Assembly (NCBI GenBank): GCA_013407085.1
Contig: JACCGJ010014378.1
Coordinates: 62,001-126,000, forward strand
Reading direction: 5' to 3'
DNA: 64,000 nucleotides
From: Atriophallophorus winterbourni
Lineage: Eukaryota > Platyhelminthes > Trematoda > Plagiorchiida > Microphallidae
The stretch's first letter is position 1. Every line of letters starts with the position of its first letter. The notes under the pieces were generated by a model. It was given only the letters and a program-made list of their open reading frames with translations, was not told where the DNA came from and did no database searches. The translations under genes were made by a program, and so were the position numbers. Of the stretch, positions 37,200 through 48,257 are shown piece by piece.

Positions 37200-37593
37200 A
37201 CATCATATACAAATAAATCTCTGAATAAACATTCCACGCGCACGATCGTCTATCAACACGATGTCGTTGCAATTTAAGATAGGGCGCCTTCTTATCGAGT
37301 TTGAAATCTGAATAAAATTTCGAAAGAAACGCCATATTTATGCTGAAAACTTGGTGAATATCAATAACTTTCCACACCGAAATCGTGTTGATAGTATCAG
37401 CTAATAATAACTGCAGAGATTCTTGAATTCATTATTTATCAGCGAGGCGGACTTTATTAATCTTAGTCGTCTCAAAGCCAAAAATTGTAATGCCGTTCAC
37501 CTGTATACACTTAGTTGCTTGTGATAACGCTTTTATTCATACGAACATGTAATCATTTATAATATTATGAGCACCTTTTATGTTTATATCCAG
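37200..37593. other. No element; intron 3' end
   Basis: AT-rich sequence leading to the acceptor TTTATATCCAG at 37593. Confidence 0.6.
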
Positions 37594-37595
37594 AG

Positions 37596-38225
37596 TGGGA
37601 ACGACTTATCCTCACTCCGATTGTGGATGACGCGCGAGTAAGTGTTCGAGAAAGTTCGAACGCTGAAACGGAAGGCGGTTTTTCTTGGAATCTCGCATTC
37701 AAGTGGCAATACCGTGAGGAGAAATTGCAAGAATATTTGGCAGGTTTTCAAAGCTTTGAACCTCGAAGAACTCCAGCAATTTCTGGAGGAATATTCGCTA
37801 CTTGGAAGAAAGGATTTTTTGCCCTCGGTGGCTATGATGACGAAATGGACACATGGGGTGGGGAGGAAATTGAAATATCATTAAGAACATGGATGTGCCA
37901 CGGATCACTGGAGATCATACCATGCAGCCGCGTTAGACATTTGTATAAAACCGTTCATCCTTACACGTTTCCACACGGAATAGTGGAAACGGTTCTGAGA
38001 AATCGAAAGAGGACTGCTCTAGTTTGGCTAACCAGTCATTTGGACAGCGGTGCCAACGACTCAGTGGCTGGATTTTATATTAACCGTTTCTACGATGCAG
38101 TGCCCATGGCTAGATGGATCGAGGCTGGTGATCTCTCGCAGCGAAAACGTGTGGCCACCAACCTCAAATGCAACAATTTCGATTGGTACATCAGCAGAAT
38201 TTATCCGCGATTAAAGTTTGAGTGA
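37596..38225 (+). CDS. GALNT-like gene, terminal exon with most of the catalytic domain
   Basis: It encodes about 209 residues ending in TGA. GT27 landmarks in order are TPIVDD, EGGFSWNLAFKWQ (the GGF-W motif), RTPAISGGIFATWKKGFFAL, GGYDDEMDTWGGEEIEIS (the Gal/GalNAc-T motif), RTWMCHGSLEIIPCSRVRHL with the metal-ligand His, and NFDWYISRIYP. The stop follows directly after YPRLKFE, where relatives continue through a linker into a ricin-type (QxW) lectin domain; none is seen downstream. Joined as drawn, the three exons give about 388 residues. The acceptor is either AG at 37593 or AG at 37595, linked to the donor ambiguity of the previous exon. The catalytic residues look intact. Confidence 0.92.
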   Translation, partial: WERLILTPIVDDARVSVRESSNAETEGGFSWNLAFKWQYREEKLQEYLAGFQSFEPRRTPAISGGIFATWKKGFFALGGYDDEMDTWGGEEIEISLRTWMCHGSLEIIPCSRVRHLYKTVHPYTFPHGIVETVLRNRKRTALVWLTSHLDSGANDSVAGFYINRFYDAVPMARWIEAGDLSQRKRVATNLKCNNFDWYISRIYPRLKFE

Positions 38226-38950
38226 ATTGAATCCGTTCCCATACGGATTATTACCGTCTTTCTATCTTATAATATTTGTACACTCCGTTTTCAAGAAATA
38301 TGTAAATAGAGTTGTTTTTTTATTTTTTTCAAATAGCGGTCAATATCATTTTGTAAAACCGGGTAATATTAAATAGTTAATGTGCAATGGGGTAGCAAAA
38401 TATGAACAAACTCATCGCCTCTTTAATTGTATATATACTGTGGATGTTACGAAATATGTGAGAAAGAGTGTAACACCCTAATAGTGTGTCATTATCATGT
38501 GATACCTAGTAGAGTACATAATCGTCATGCACTTCAGATGTAGAGCCATTGCCAACTTCGACTGAAGGATTCCAATACCCATACACACGGAAGGATAAAC
38601 CTTGGATGCTTACACAGTTAAAAATCTTTAAATGTAGAGGTTTATATTCTCGGAGCACAGGCTCATTCTGGATTGCTAATTTCGTTAACTTTTATTGCAG
38701 TGGTTTAAAAAGTTGTTTTACCCGTTAATTCGTCATGATGTTGAGCATATACAGCATACGGTAGAATACATCTGACGCTTGCCGTTCACCTTTGGGCAGG
38801 TGACAATGTGATATCAAATCAAGAAAAAAGCTTCACGAGATTATCACATCTAACGTCAAGATATATCGCAGTGAATATTGTCACAGCAAACCTCTGAATG
38901 AAAGGATTATCATAATAATAATCGTGCTTATTAGAATTCGAAGATAAAGT
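38226..38950. other. GALNT-like 3' flank, no gene
   Basis: AT-rich 3' region. No clear AATAAA lies in the first 200 bp, and no QxW-type lectin coding is found. Confidence 0.5.
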
Positions 38951-40020
38951 ATGCAATTCAATTCAATTCAATTCAATTTTAATGGTCTAAAAAGCATATA
39001 GTTTGACAAAAACCACAGAATAATATGGGAATTACGAATAACATGGGTAGAAAAACGGGATTTGTTTGCTTACTGATCAGTTCAGGAATCAAGTAAAAAT
39101 CCATTGGACAGAAACTGGTTTCAAAGTTCAAAGCTTTTATGGTGTAAAATATATAGGTTCAAAGTTTGGATTGGTCAACATGAAATTGTCCAAATTCGAT
39201 TTGAATATATCCAAGTTGGGTGAATGTGCAACATTACAAGGTAGGTAGTTCCAGGTAAAGCATACACGTACAGAATAAAAGTACCTTCGACAGTTTAGTC
39301 TCGAGTCGGGAATATGTACTGTATAGTCGTGACTCCGGCTGGTTCTGGGTGGTAGTCGCGTGAATAGTTGATTTAGGGGATGGTTGGGGGTATGCAGTAT
39401 ATTGAACATAAGTATCAAATCACCTCTAAGACGGCGGTAGCGAAAGTCGAATAGATTGAGACTTGCAATACGATCTTCGTATTGTTTGTGCTTCAAACCG
39501 CGTACGAGCTTGGTGGTCTGATGATATATTCTCTGCAAGAGGCTGATGTCCTTCTGTAGCCAGGGTGACCAAGCCTGAACCGCATACTCCATGGTTGGCC
39601 TCAAGTACGTATTAATTATTCGATGAACAGTTTGCTTCGTGAAACTCCCGAACACGCGTTTTAGCAGTAGCAGTACTCGCGACGTCTTTTCATAGACAGC
39701 TGTGGCGTTATGCGACGGTTTCAACGTGCTGCTCACCCACACACCCAAGTCCTTCTCCTTGTCAGTGCTTTCAAGAATATGGGAACCAAGGGTGTAGGAG
39801 TACTCGAAATGTCTTCCAACAGTCAATACCTTGCATTTTCTGACATTAAAAGGTAGTTCATTTCTAACTGACCAGTCTTGTAAGGCATCGAGGTCCAGCT
39901 GAAGCTCTCTGCAATCCTCAGTTGTAGTACTTGTGTCCACAGCTTGATGTCATCCGCAAATAACAAGATTTTGCAGCGAACAAGTTTCGGTAAGTCGTTG
40001 ACATACATCACGAAAAGAAT
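38951..40020 (-). mobile_element. CR1-like LINE, 3' part with long open frame (subfamily K)
   Basis: The minus frame 39940-39137 (267 codons) is the best-preserved LINE coding stretch in the window. It holds LQDWSVRNELPFNVRKCKVL, DKEKDLGVWVSSTLKPSHNA, MEYAVQAWSPWLQKDISLLQ, RIYHQTTKLVRGL, RRLRGDLILMFNILHTPNHP and SRLNCRRYFYSVRVCFTWN. Just upstream in another frame lie YVNDLPKLV and LLFADDIKLW, the catalytic FADD box, separated by one frameshift near 39930. The 3' end is GCTTTTTAGACCATTAAAAT followed by five AATTG units (38952-38976). The long open frame implies a fairly young insertion. Confidence 0.9.
38952..38976. repeat. (AATTG)n terminal microsatellite of CR1-like LINE
   Basis: Five tandem CAATT/AATTG units form the LINE 3' terminus, as typical for CR1-clade elements, which end in short tandem repeats rather than poly(A). 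Confidence 0.85.
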
Positions 40021-40059
40021 ATACATACACAGACACACATATATTTGATAAACAGGCAT

Positions 40060-40235
40060 CGTGGTATAAAAAATACTCATTTGCATGCATTTCCATCACA
40101 CACCCAATGACCGTTTTCGTGCTGTTGCACTCATCAGGTAGGGATAGTAATATCAGAATCCACATGCGCCTGAAACGGTGGAAGAAGGGAAAACAAGTTG
40201 CGCTTGTATGCCATCGTGGTGTCGTGGCATATTTT
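40060..40235 (-). repeat. Family C HHR repeat
   Basis: This carries the family C hammerhead plus flanks: TTTGCATGCATTTCCATCAC on one side, and CGCCTGAAACGGTG, AACAAGTTG and CTTGTATGCCA on the other. It lies just upstream (in element sense) of the K-type LINE. Confidence 0.7.
40098..40143 (-). ncRNA. Hammerhead ribozyme motif, family C (copy 3)
   Basis: On the minus strand: CCCTAC, CTGATGA, stem II GTGC-AACA-GCAC (4 bp), GAAA, ACGGTC, then ATTGGGTGTG. All invariant core bases are present. Stem I pairs CCC with GGG beyond a small internal loop. Stem III is minimal. Confidence 0.7.
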
Positions 40236-40239
40236 GTTT

Positions 40240-42200
40240 TTATCCAGAAGATAGAGGAAAACCGAAGATGTTAATATGAATAAATTATTCGTCCGGCTCA
40301 AGTGCTAATACTGTTATCATAACTCTATTTGATACTAGATTGAGGCTGAAGCAGCTCATTGCAACACAGCTGAAAAATGCACATGTTTAGCAACATTTTA
40401 GTAAGTTCAGACTTCCGAATATGAAGCTGGCTCGGTATAGCCTGAGTGCGTTCTACGTTGTTTTTAAACTATAAGGCATGGTTGGACGAAGTTTATTGGA
40501 TGCATTGAATAATAAGAAAACTATTTCTTTCGTGTTTGTCTTATTCAAGCTTTTTGTCTGCTCCAGTAATCATGGTTAATTACTTTGGCATCAATTCATC
40601 ATCTCCTTAACCGTTGGGTGAACCATAATGAGCCGATTTCACCGGGAAAGATTTCCTCAAATCCATCAAAAGTCTAGACAGTATTATATTGAATTTAAGA
40701 GCCCTTTTTGTCGATTCACGCTGCAAGTTCGTCAAAAGTGGCTTTGCTACTTCACTGATTAACGTGGGTCGCATTTGTGAATTGATCCTGATTTTTGCGT
40801 TTGATACAAAATAAAGATAACTAACCCTGGCAATTTTTTATGTTGTGAATATTACAGAGGGTTATGTACTGCACAATTCACCAATTCTGCCTACAATATA
40901 CAAATGAATTTGTTTAATCATCGCATGTAGAAGGTGAATGGTGAGAGCGGTGAAACGAAAAGATTTCACACAATCACCGCAGTTTATTAAGCCAGGAATC
41001 GACCGATTGATAAATAACCTCTGGTCTGCAAAATACTGGGCATTCTGTGATGGGCATGAGCAGTTGTTTGACTAAATCGACGAAACACAAGACGGAACAT
41101 TGCATTCTAGGTGGTGGAGGTTCGCCGCATAAGAATGCAACATTTTAGGCTAAACATTTTAACTATTACATGAAATGTCAAAGTATATTTACAAACTTTT
41201 ACCCCGATGTAGCTGTCAAAGTGTGATTTGTAGTTGATTAATCTCAAAAATCGATGTAGTTGCTTTCTATTAACGCGTGAGTGAGCAATCTATGCAGATT
41301 GTTCCAGTTATGTAAGGAGTTCGGAAATAATGATTATTCAAACACGTGTTGATACAAACTAAAAAGGACCATCGTGATAATTTTTAAAGGTCTTAACCTG
41401 AAGTGAATAAAGGTGAAATATTTAGGTTGTTTTCCGTATGCTGAAAGCAACACATCGCATCCCAGGAATGTTTGAGAGATACATGGGCTCTCAACTCTAT
41501 GCGACGTGCATAGAGTCAACTACTTGGATTATAACTAATGTGTGATGTGGCCATACGCATTGGGTTATGCTTAACTCATTCGACAGCGACCGAACTGAGA
41601 GACACTTTACCAAATTATGTTTATATCAACAAAATTCGTGCCTAATCACAGTCCATACTAATTTGGATTCCATAGAGCAGATTGAGACATTACATTTGTC
41701 AACGATTCCTCTCGTTTCAAGGCACGCGAGGTTTGACAATTCTGTGAACCGTTTATGGTGTAAATTTCCTAGCGAAGCGTGCAACTTGACGGTTACTGTC
41801 GTATGTATTTCCTAATCTCAAACATTCGGCACGAAAAGTCAAGGCAATTGATTAAATGTTTTATTCAGACAAGTTGAGAATCATAGTTGCCGGAAGTACG
41901 AAAGTTAGTATCACGGACAGATTGTGTTCAAATTAAAGAAAAGATGAAGCGTAATAAAGGTAATTTTCCAATAGCTTACAGTTCCTTATCGATATACAGG
42001 CTTGAATTTAACAAGCATTGCAGAAGGATGACAGAAAGTTAACAAAATAGCAATCAAGAATTTTATGGCGATACGTTCCTCGTGAAATCGTGAGATAGTG
42101 TAGTGAAAAATCACTCTGGAGCTAGATGGTATATATATATATATATATATCATAACATTATCATATAAAACAGCCTTGGAGTAAAACCTGTTTTTAATAA
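40240..42200. other. No gene recognised (2 kb)
   Basis: AT-rich spacer between the GALNT-like and CAP genes. It holds only short open frames and a (TA)n run at about 42128-42150. Confidence 0.5.
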
Positions 42201-42204
42201 AAGT

Positions 42205-42545
42205 TATTTGTTGCTCACATCCCCCGAAATTATACTCCACTTTCCGTTTCTGGCTGTTTGCCGTCATCAGATGGAGACAGTAAGATTAGGTTCAGTGAGA
42301 CTTGAAACAGTGGATAAACGGTAATTAAGGTTATACTTGGATGCCACTGTTGTATAGGGTTCGTACAACGAACCACGATGTTCAAACACAGATTCACAAA
42401 GTGATTCTTGATCAAGCAACACATCACGTTGGTCATCCATAAGCGCCTTGAGTGCTTGACCGCGAATCACTTTGTGATTCTGTGTTTGAACATCGTGGTT
42501 CGTTGTACGAACCCTATGCAACAGTGGCATTCAAGTAAAACCCTG
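42205..42545 (-). repeat. Family B HHR repeat, copy 2, with long inverted repeat
   Basis: It contains a decayed hammerhead (42235-42276), a flank of about 60 bp, and two 73-nt arms (42335-42407 and 42464-42536) that are reverse complements with three mismatches, separated by 56 nt. The same arm sequence occurs at 24.83 and 58.78 kb. Head-to-head pLTR copies are a plausible origin, since PLE terminal repeats often occur in inverted arrangement. Confidence 0.75.
42235..42276 (-). ncRNA. Hammerhead ribozyme motif, family B (copy 2, decayed)
   Basis: The core CTGATGA, the CGGC-AAACA-GCCA hairpin and GAAA are intact on the minus strand. Stem I is CTCCAT against AGTGGAG (the proximal pair is lost), and the stem III/cleavage region has changed to CGGAA. 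Probably inactive. Confidence 0.6.
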
Positions 42546-43041
42546 CTTATATTAAAATTTTCAGCTGTTGCATGCTGATTATAAGATGCTGCCTGCTTGG
42601 CTGTCCCGATATGGAAGAAAATATGTGTTACAGCATCAGAACGCTTTGTCTCCGTGCCTTAGTGATTTCATTGAGGTTGACCCTGACATCAAATCTCGAC
42701 GCTCAAGGGTTTCGGAATGAAAATGCTATGGACCTCAAATAACAATCAAATTAAAAAAGTCAAAAGTAAACTGGCATAGAGCGCACAATCTAAAAGACAA
42801 ATTCGTTACATCTGACCTAATCTGATGCGACCGTGTCCTTCAATTCAACGCAACGTTTTTGCTTTTGAACCTTTAGGTTTTTGAAATAACACTCAAAATT
42901 TTCGGCCATTTATGCACCGTTTAAAAAAGGTAACTTTTAATGCAGAAGTAAATACTGAGAAAATTTGTCAGATTATCGAAGCTCAAAATAGCATTTATCT
43001 GTCACTGAGCTACTTAAAAGTCTATCGAAAGCAATTTAGCA

Positions 43042-43196
43042 CTAACGAGGTTTGGGAACATTTTCTTGGAATCTACCCTGGAAATTTCCAGGTGGATAAT
43101 ACCGCCCCACAAAGTAAACGGTTTTCTTGTCTTTGTCATAGGCTAGACCGAAGCCAGCTTTTTTCGTTCCTTTCCATACCACTTGAGTAAAGTGGC
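43042..43196 (-). CDS. CAP-domain protein (GAPR-1/VAL group 2-like), last exon
   Basis: It starts after a TTGTTTCAG acceptor and completes a Gly codon split with the previous exon (G|GC). It encodes GHFTQVVWKGTKKAGFGLAY, then DKDKKTVYFVGRYYPPGNFQ, and ends ENVPKPR and TAG. GHFTQVVW is the CAP1 signature (metal-site-type His), and RYYPPGN is CAP2. The close fit to GAPR-1/GLIPR2-type sequences and the absence of Cys in this exon point to the non-secreted group 2 venom-allergen-like proteins of flatworms, which are membrane- or cytosol-associated. Their exact function is not established. Confidence 0.93.
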
Positions 43197-43619
43197 CTGA
43201 AACAAGAAAAGTAGAAAGCGTCATTCAAATGAACGACCAAGCTCATTGCAGAGAAAAAGGAGAATAAAATGAACTTTTCTGTTTGCATTTTTATTGACTA
43301 AATTTAATCTCGTTTCTGATCAAATACTGAAAATCCATTAATATGATATGGAAAATAATTTAAGAGATTGGTGCGATTAATATCTAAAGATCGAAAATGA
43401 TTGTTTTACACACGTTCTAAATGGCGAAGCGATTTTACAGATGTTGAAATAAATTAGAAACCGTACCGAGTAATAGACTCTATTGCTTTAATTAAATCTT
43501 CCACACACCAGCTGGTATTGCTTTTAAGAAACAATTACGAAAGGAAACAATCTTAATTTCAGACATGGACGGATTCAGCACACGAATTTAATGATTTTGT
43601 TCACCAGGTCGGAGGTTAT

Positions 43620-43682
43620 GGTCAGAAAGTATGCTGTGGTCTCATGAAAACAACACAAAACCAGTCTGGGATGTGATAAAGC
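43620..43682 (+). repeat. Family C HHR repeat, degenerate
   Basis: TCTCATGAAAACAACACAAA and CCAGTCTGGGATGTG correspond to a family C core with several changed invariant bases (CTGATGA lost). Confidence 0.45.
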
Positions 43683-44290
43683 ATGATTCAAAGTAATTCA
43701 AAATGATTCAAAGTTGTAATCGTCTAAAAAGCATTTAGCTTAACAATAACCATAGGATGGAGTTATGAGGTATATACAATAAAAAAGAAGAACAGGAAAA
43801 CTCATGTAGTGTAAATCGTATCAAAGTTTGGGTTGTCTCTCAAGTGTTTGTCCAAATTAGCTTTACAAATATCCAGGTTGGCTGAGTGTGTAACAGTGGA
43901 GGGGAGGGTGTTCCATGTGAAACTTACACGTACAGCATACGAATATCTTCGACAGTTCAGTCTTGAAGTGGGAATAAGCACTGTAAGTTCATGTTTCCGA
44001 CTGGCACGGGGTGGCGAGCGTGTGAAAAGTTTGGACAAGGGATGGTTAGGGACGTGCATAATATTGTACATCAGTATGAGGTCACCTCTTAGTCGACGAC
44101 AGCGAAAGTCGAAAAGATTGAGACTCCTCAAACGTTCTTCATATGGTTTAGCAGCTAGTCCGGGTACAAGCTTTGTGGTTCGGTGGTAAATACGCTGCAG
44201 AAGATTGATGTCTTTCTCAATCCAGGGTGACCAAGCCTGAACAGCGTACTCCATCGCTGTTCTCAGATAGGTGTTCATGATACGGGGCAC
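43683..44290 (-). mobile_element. CR1-like LINE 3' end (subfamily K), 5'-truncated
   Basis: A 162-codon open frame (44290-43802) reads MPRIMNTYLRTAMEYAVQAW, SPWIEKDINLLQRIYHRTTK, RRLRGDLILMYNIMHVPNHP and SRLNCRRYSYAVRVSFTWN, the RT C-terminal domain. It is uninterrupted, stops abruptly at 44290 (5' truncation) and ends 3' with GCTTTTTAGACGATTACAAC and TTTGAATCA-type repeats. It is close to the 38.95-40.0 kb copy. It lies in the CAP gene intron on the same strand as that gene. Confidence 0.88.
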
Positions 44291-44539
44291 CGAATCTGCT
44301 CGGATTTATCCCATTCCAAGAAATCTGTGTTACTTTCGATCATAGATATCGGAATTTATTCGTTTTGTTCTTGTCAACCGATCCACACAAAAAGTTATAT
44401 TTTTAATGTGAATATCTCCGTTTACTCAGCGCGCAAACGTTTTCCACCAGCAAACTAGTCTCCGGTTTCGCAATCCTGGCAAAGATCGCGCCGAGCTACG
44501 CATTTTGATACCTGATTCTGTGTTCTACCTTGTGTGGTT

Positions 44540-46352
44540 AACGAGTTATAATGGATTATTTGATAAAATTCCAAATAACGAGTTTCACGAGTTTCTTACA
44601 GATAAGTGCTGTTACGGTCGACCTCAGCTGTGCACTCCAAGGAACAGAGCAAGGAATTACTACTACAGTTTAAGAGACAGCGGATGCTATTGCGACCTTT
44701 TAGTCCCAAGTGTTCTGCCCAAAACAGCAACTATTACATCATGGTTTATCCAACTCATTAGAACCGATAACTGAACCAATAATTGACCAAGTACTTGTGG
44801 AACGACACCTAAGACGACTAAATACGATGAAATCTTGGGTGGGGACAACCTTAACCAGTTATTCTCTATGTATGTTATAGACATCTTTCATACAGTCTAG
44901 CTGCGGCGGTGGCGTACCGTCAGCATGGAAAGCTGGTGTGATCACACCAAGTTACAAGGACGGCTGTCGTTCCGACGTAGAAAATTACAGGCATGTTACG
45001 CTACTCCACTGCATCTCGAAAATAATGGAGCGCATCCTAACTGAATATCGTGGGTCACCTTGAAACTAAAGACTTTTATCTGCAGCGCAACATGAGTTTC
45101 TGGGAAACAGATCTTGTCTGTCAAATTTACTCATCACTCAGGACGACTGGACAACGTCTCTTGGCCTAGGATACTCCATTCTTGCCTGCTATATTGATGT
45201 ATCAAAGGCATTCGATAAGGTCAACCACAAACAGCTTCTGCAAAAGCTAGTGCAATATGGGATAACAGAAAACTTATTATCGTGGATAACTGATTATCTG
45301 ACCGATCGGTATGTGCGAGTCCGCATTGACGGCGTTTTATCAAACAGCACCAATGTCAACAGCTGCGTACCTCAAGGTTCAGTGCTCGGGCATATCCTTT
45401 TCTTATTATACATAAATAATATTTGGCAAGTAGTATGATGGAAGATGGTTAGTATTGCTGATCACATAAAAATGTGGAAGCGAATCCCATCCTTTGAATA
45501 TTGTGTGATATTGCAAGAGGATTTGTATGTCATTTATAACTGGTCTCAAATAAATTAAATGCCTCGCAACATACGTAAATGTAAAATGTTACAACTTGGC
45601 CGGACATACATACATATAATCTTGGTCAGGAAAACTTGACTTGAACCAGCGCTGAGATGCATATCGGTATCTGATTCCTAACAACCTGAAACCGAATATT
45701 CATTAACAGAAGGTCTTCAACAAGGCAAGCGGTATCTTGGGAATGCTGAGGAGAATAGTTGGGCGGTTCTCTCTTAAAACGCATCCCCGCATTATGAATG
45801 CTTGCATCCATCCGACGACAGAATACATGATTCCGGCTTGGGAACCTTGGCTGTGTAAAGACATTGAATTGCTGGATAAAATTTACCACCGAGCGACGAA
45901 GCTAGTTGGTGGCGAATGGCCATGCTGAGTTTGACCAATTTTACAAAAAGGAGAGTAAGGAGCGACATGATCCTATCATATAAAATACTGCGGATAGAAA
46001 ATCACCCTCTCCGCGATTTGATAAAAGTAAGTTCCCCGAAGAATACACGGAGTCATTCAAAATGTCTCGTTATAACACGATCAAGACTTGATTGTCTGAC
46101 ATCATTTCTTCTCTGTGCGTATTTGCTTTCTGTGGAATTCACTATCCCATGGTATTGTGAACGATCCATGATTTCAAATCGAAACTTATATCAAAGAGCA
46201 CTCCACTATCGGCCCTGTATATTGCTGCAATATGAGCCCACACAAACCAAACACCTCAATCGAATTTTGCTTGCATCCTCTGTAATTTTTATAGCTGTCA
46301 TCCAACGGTACATGTAAAACGATTGCTTTTTTCACCATAAAATTTTGATTCT
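44540..46352 (+). mobile_element. CR1-like LINE (subfamily T), 5'-truncated
   Basis: In order: an RT N-terminal stretch in broken frames (44640-44900), AWKAGVITPSYKDGCRSDVE (44930), NRSCLSNLL, LACYIDVSKAFDKVNHKQLL (motif A, 45188), VPQGSVLGHILFLLYINN (motif B, 45366), ADHIKMWKR (motif C, with FADD changed to ADH), and RVRSDMILSYKILRIENHPL (45950). It matches the minus-strand copy at 12392-14130 almost end to end. Stops and frameshifts are frequent, and the catalytic Asp is lost. Confidence 0.87.
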
Positions 46353-47284
46353 TGAAATGTAACAATGGAACGGAAGTCCAGAATGTCGTTCGACAGAATG
46401 CGACATATTCACATCATTTTTTTCAAGATTCATTGTTACGCATTCAATTCAAAACATCAATATCCAAGTACTGTTGGTGGAACCTTAAAACGTATGCTCT
46501 CTGCTCATTAAAGGAAATCAATCATACATTAAATCTTTCGCTTTTGCGAGCTTATTCACCGTTTACTGTTTTTTAAACAACATTTTTGAACGTTAACCCC
46601 AAGTTGGAATTTCGAACGTTTTCGAATAAAGTTTTTACATCTTAACCTACGTCTTCTTTATCATGCATTTTATTGCAATGATGAGGGAAAAAACCTAAGT
46701 TGATGAAACAGAATTGGTTTTTAATATACTTTCCACTGAACTAAACATTTTTGGAGCTCGCTTAAAATTGATCATAATTAATGTCTAAATTATTGAACTC
46801 TAGATTTGATAATATTGAACAATAACGTTAATACCCGTACCTCTTACATTTGTTTTTATTCTGCGATAGCGGAAAGAAGTTACACACCACGTGTTATGAT
46901 TAAAGTACTAATATTTGAACATTGGGTTACACTTAAGTTCATCAAGTGCGTCTCATCAATGTTGCAAATAGAGTCTAGCAGATGGCTCGCATGAGCGGTT
47001 TTACATTTCTGCACAAACTACTAATACAGACAGCAGAAGGATCAAAGACAGTGAGTGTTGTTCGCTACAAAATTCTAGGGAGTGCACTTGAACAAACGCC
47101 TAGTAGTCTTTGGAAAATCAGGCGCATTTTCAAAGAACATTCATGGAAATTTCTAAATCGACACATCAATAAAACCGGTTAATCCACCAGAGGGTGAGAT
47201 GAACAAAAGTAAAAATATGTAACATTCTGCGGTCCGATCTCCTGTTTTGCATTCACTTGGTTTTTGTTAAGTTAAAAGACTTAC
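46353..47284. other. CAP gene intron, no gene recognised
   Basis: AT-rich. The open frame 46982-47182 has no recognised domain. Confidence 0.5.
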
Positions 47285-47359
47285 CGGATTCCGGTTGAAA
47301 ATCGTTGCCGTATCGATGCTTCGCTATTTCACTGTACCAAACCTCCGTTGCATCTGCCC
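47285..47359 (-). CDS. CAP-domain protein, middle exon
   Basis: A 75-nt exon, bounded on the minus strand by a CCCACAG acceptor and a GTAAG donor. It completes Gly from the previous exon (G|GG) and encodes ADATEVWYSEIAKHRYGNDF then QPES, ending one base into the next Gly codon. EVWYSE aligns with the VADRWYSEI helix of GAPR-1 and supplies the conserved Glu of the CAP cavity. It is too short for an ORF scan but fits both neighbours in phase. Confidence 0.92.
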
Positions 47360-47364
47360 CTGTG

Positions 47365-48255
47365 GGTATATAAATATATAAATAGGAAGGAGAGTTCAAA
47401 AATTGCTATATATATATATATCCGTTGCAGCGGAAACGTTTTGCTTTAAACTGTGGCGAAATTTTGTCAGTTTCTAATGAACACACTGCTGAAAACGCTT
47501 ACAGTTTTCTTATCGTCTGAAAATTTGCGAGTTAAAAAGATTAGGTTTTAGGAATTATGACTGCGATATTCAACTTGCAAAATCATCGCTGAGAGCATAA
47601 AGCGAAAAGCGATCTGACCTTTTTAAGCGTCCATGACACAACCGTAGGCACCCAGTGGTTCTATAAATAAAACTCCACCATATTCGCTATACAATCAGTC
47701 CACTCAGCTCAGATTTATTTCATGAGATTCAAGACGTCATCGTCACGTGATCAACGATCATGCAAAATTTAGACGAAAAACCGCGAACACCAATTAAGTG
47801 GTGTTCTAAAACATCCTAGGAGACTTCCGCCCGAAGATAAAGCGATATTAATGTGCAGCATATGAGAAAGAGATTTTTGTGAAGTAGTAGCCAGACATGG
47901 TGGCGGTCTTTATATTTTTTAAGCCTCAAATCTTGTATGTTGGCTTTAGTATCACAACGATGGAATTGGGTAAGACGCTTGCTCATTAAGTGAATGACAC
48001 CGGCTTTAGCTCAGATTGTGCCGACGTGAAATATGTACAACACTTCATCAGAAGCTGCATATTTTTTAATTGCCACAACCGGACGCTATAAACTGAAGTC
48101 CAAACGTTCATTTATAGATTAAGGTGAAAATAAAACACACCGATTACTTCGCGCTAGAGACGCCTGATATCCTTCTGGAAATCAGACTGCAAAATGAGTT
48201 GAAATGTATACAAACAGAATGAGCAACTCAACAGAAAAAAGGACACTATAGAAAA
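47365..48255. other. CAP gene intron, no element recognised
   Basis: A (TA)n run lies near 47407-47421. No coding motif is seen. Confidence 0.5.
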
Positions 48256-48257
48256 AG

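Larger units (their letters stand above)
23829..37593 (+). other. GALNT-like intron 2 (13.8 kb)
   Basis: This long intron is filled with repeats: family B and C hammerhead repeats at 24.0-24.9 kb, a piggyBac MITE, four CR1-like LINE pieces and an RTE fragment. Between 24.95 and 26.8 kb only two unplaced open frames (25869-26159, 26355-26654) are seen. At 31.85-33.08 kb nothing is recognised. Confidence 0.7.

Noticed and set aside
43833..44189. 118-codon plus-strand ORF
   Set aside because: Antisense shadow of the CR1-like C-terminal domain on the minus strand.
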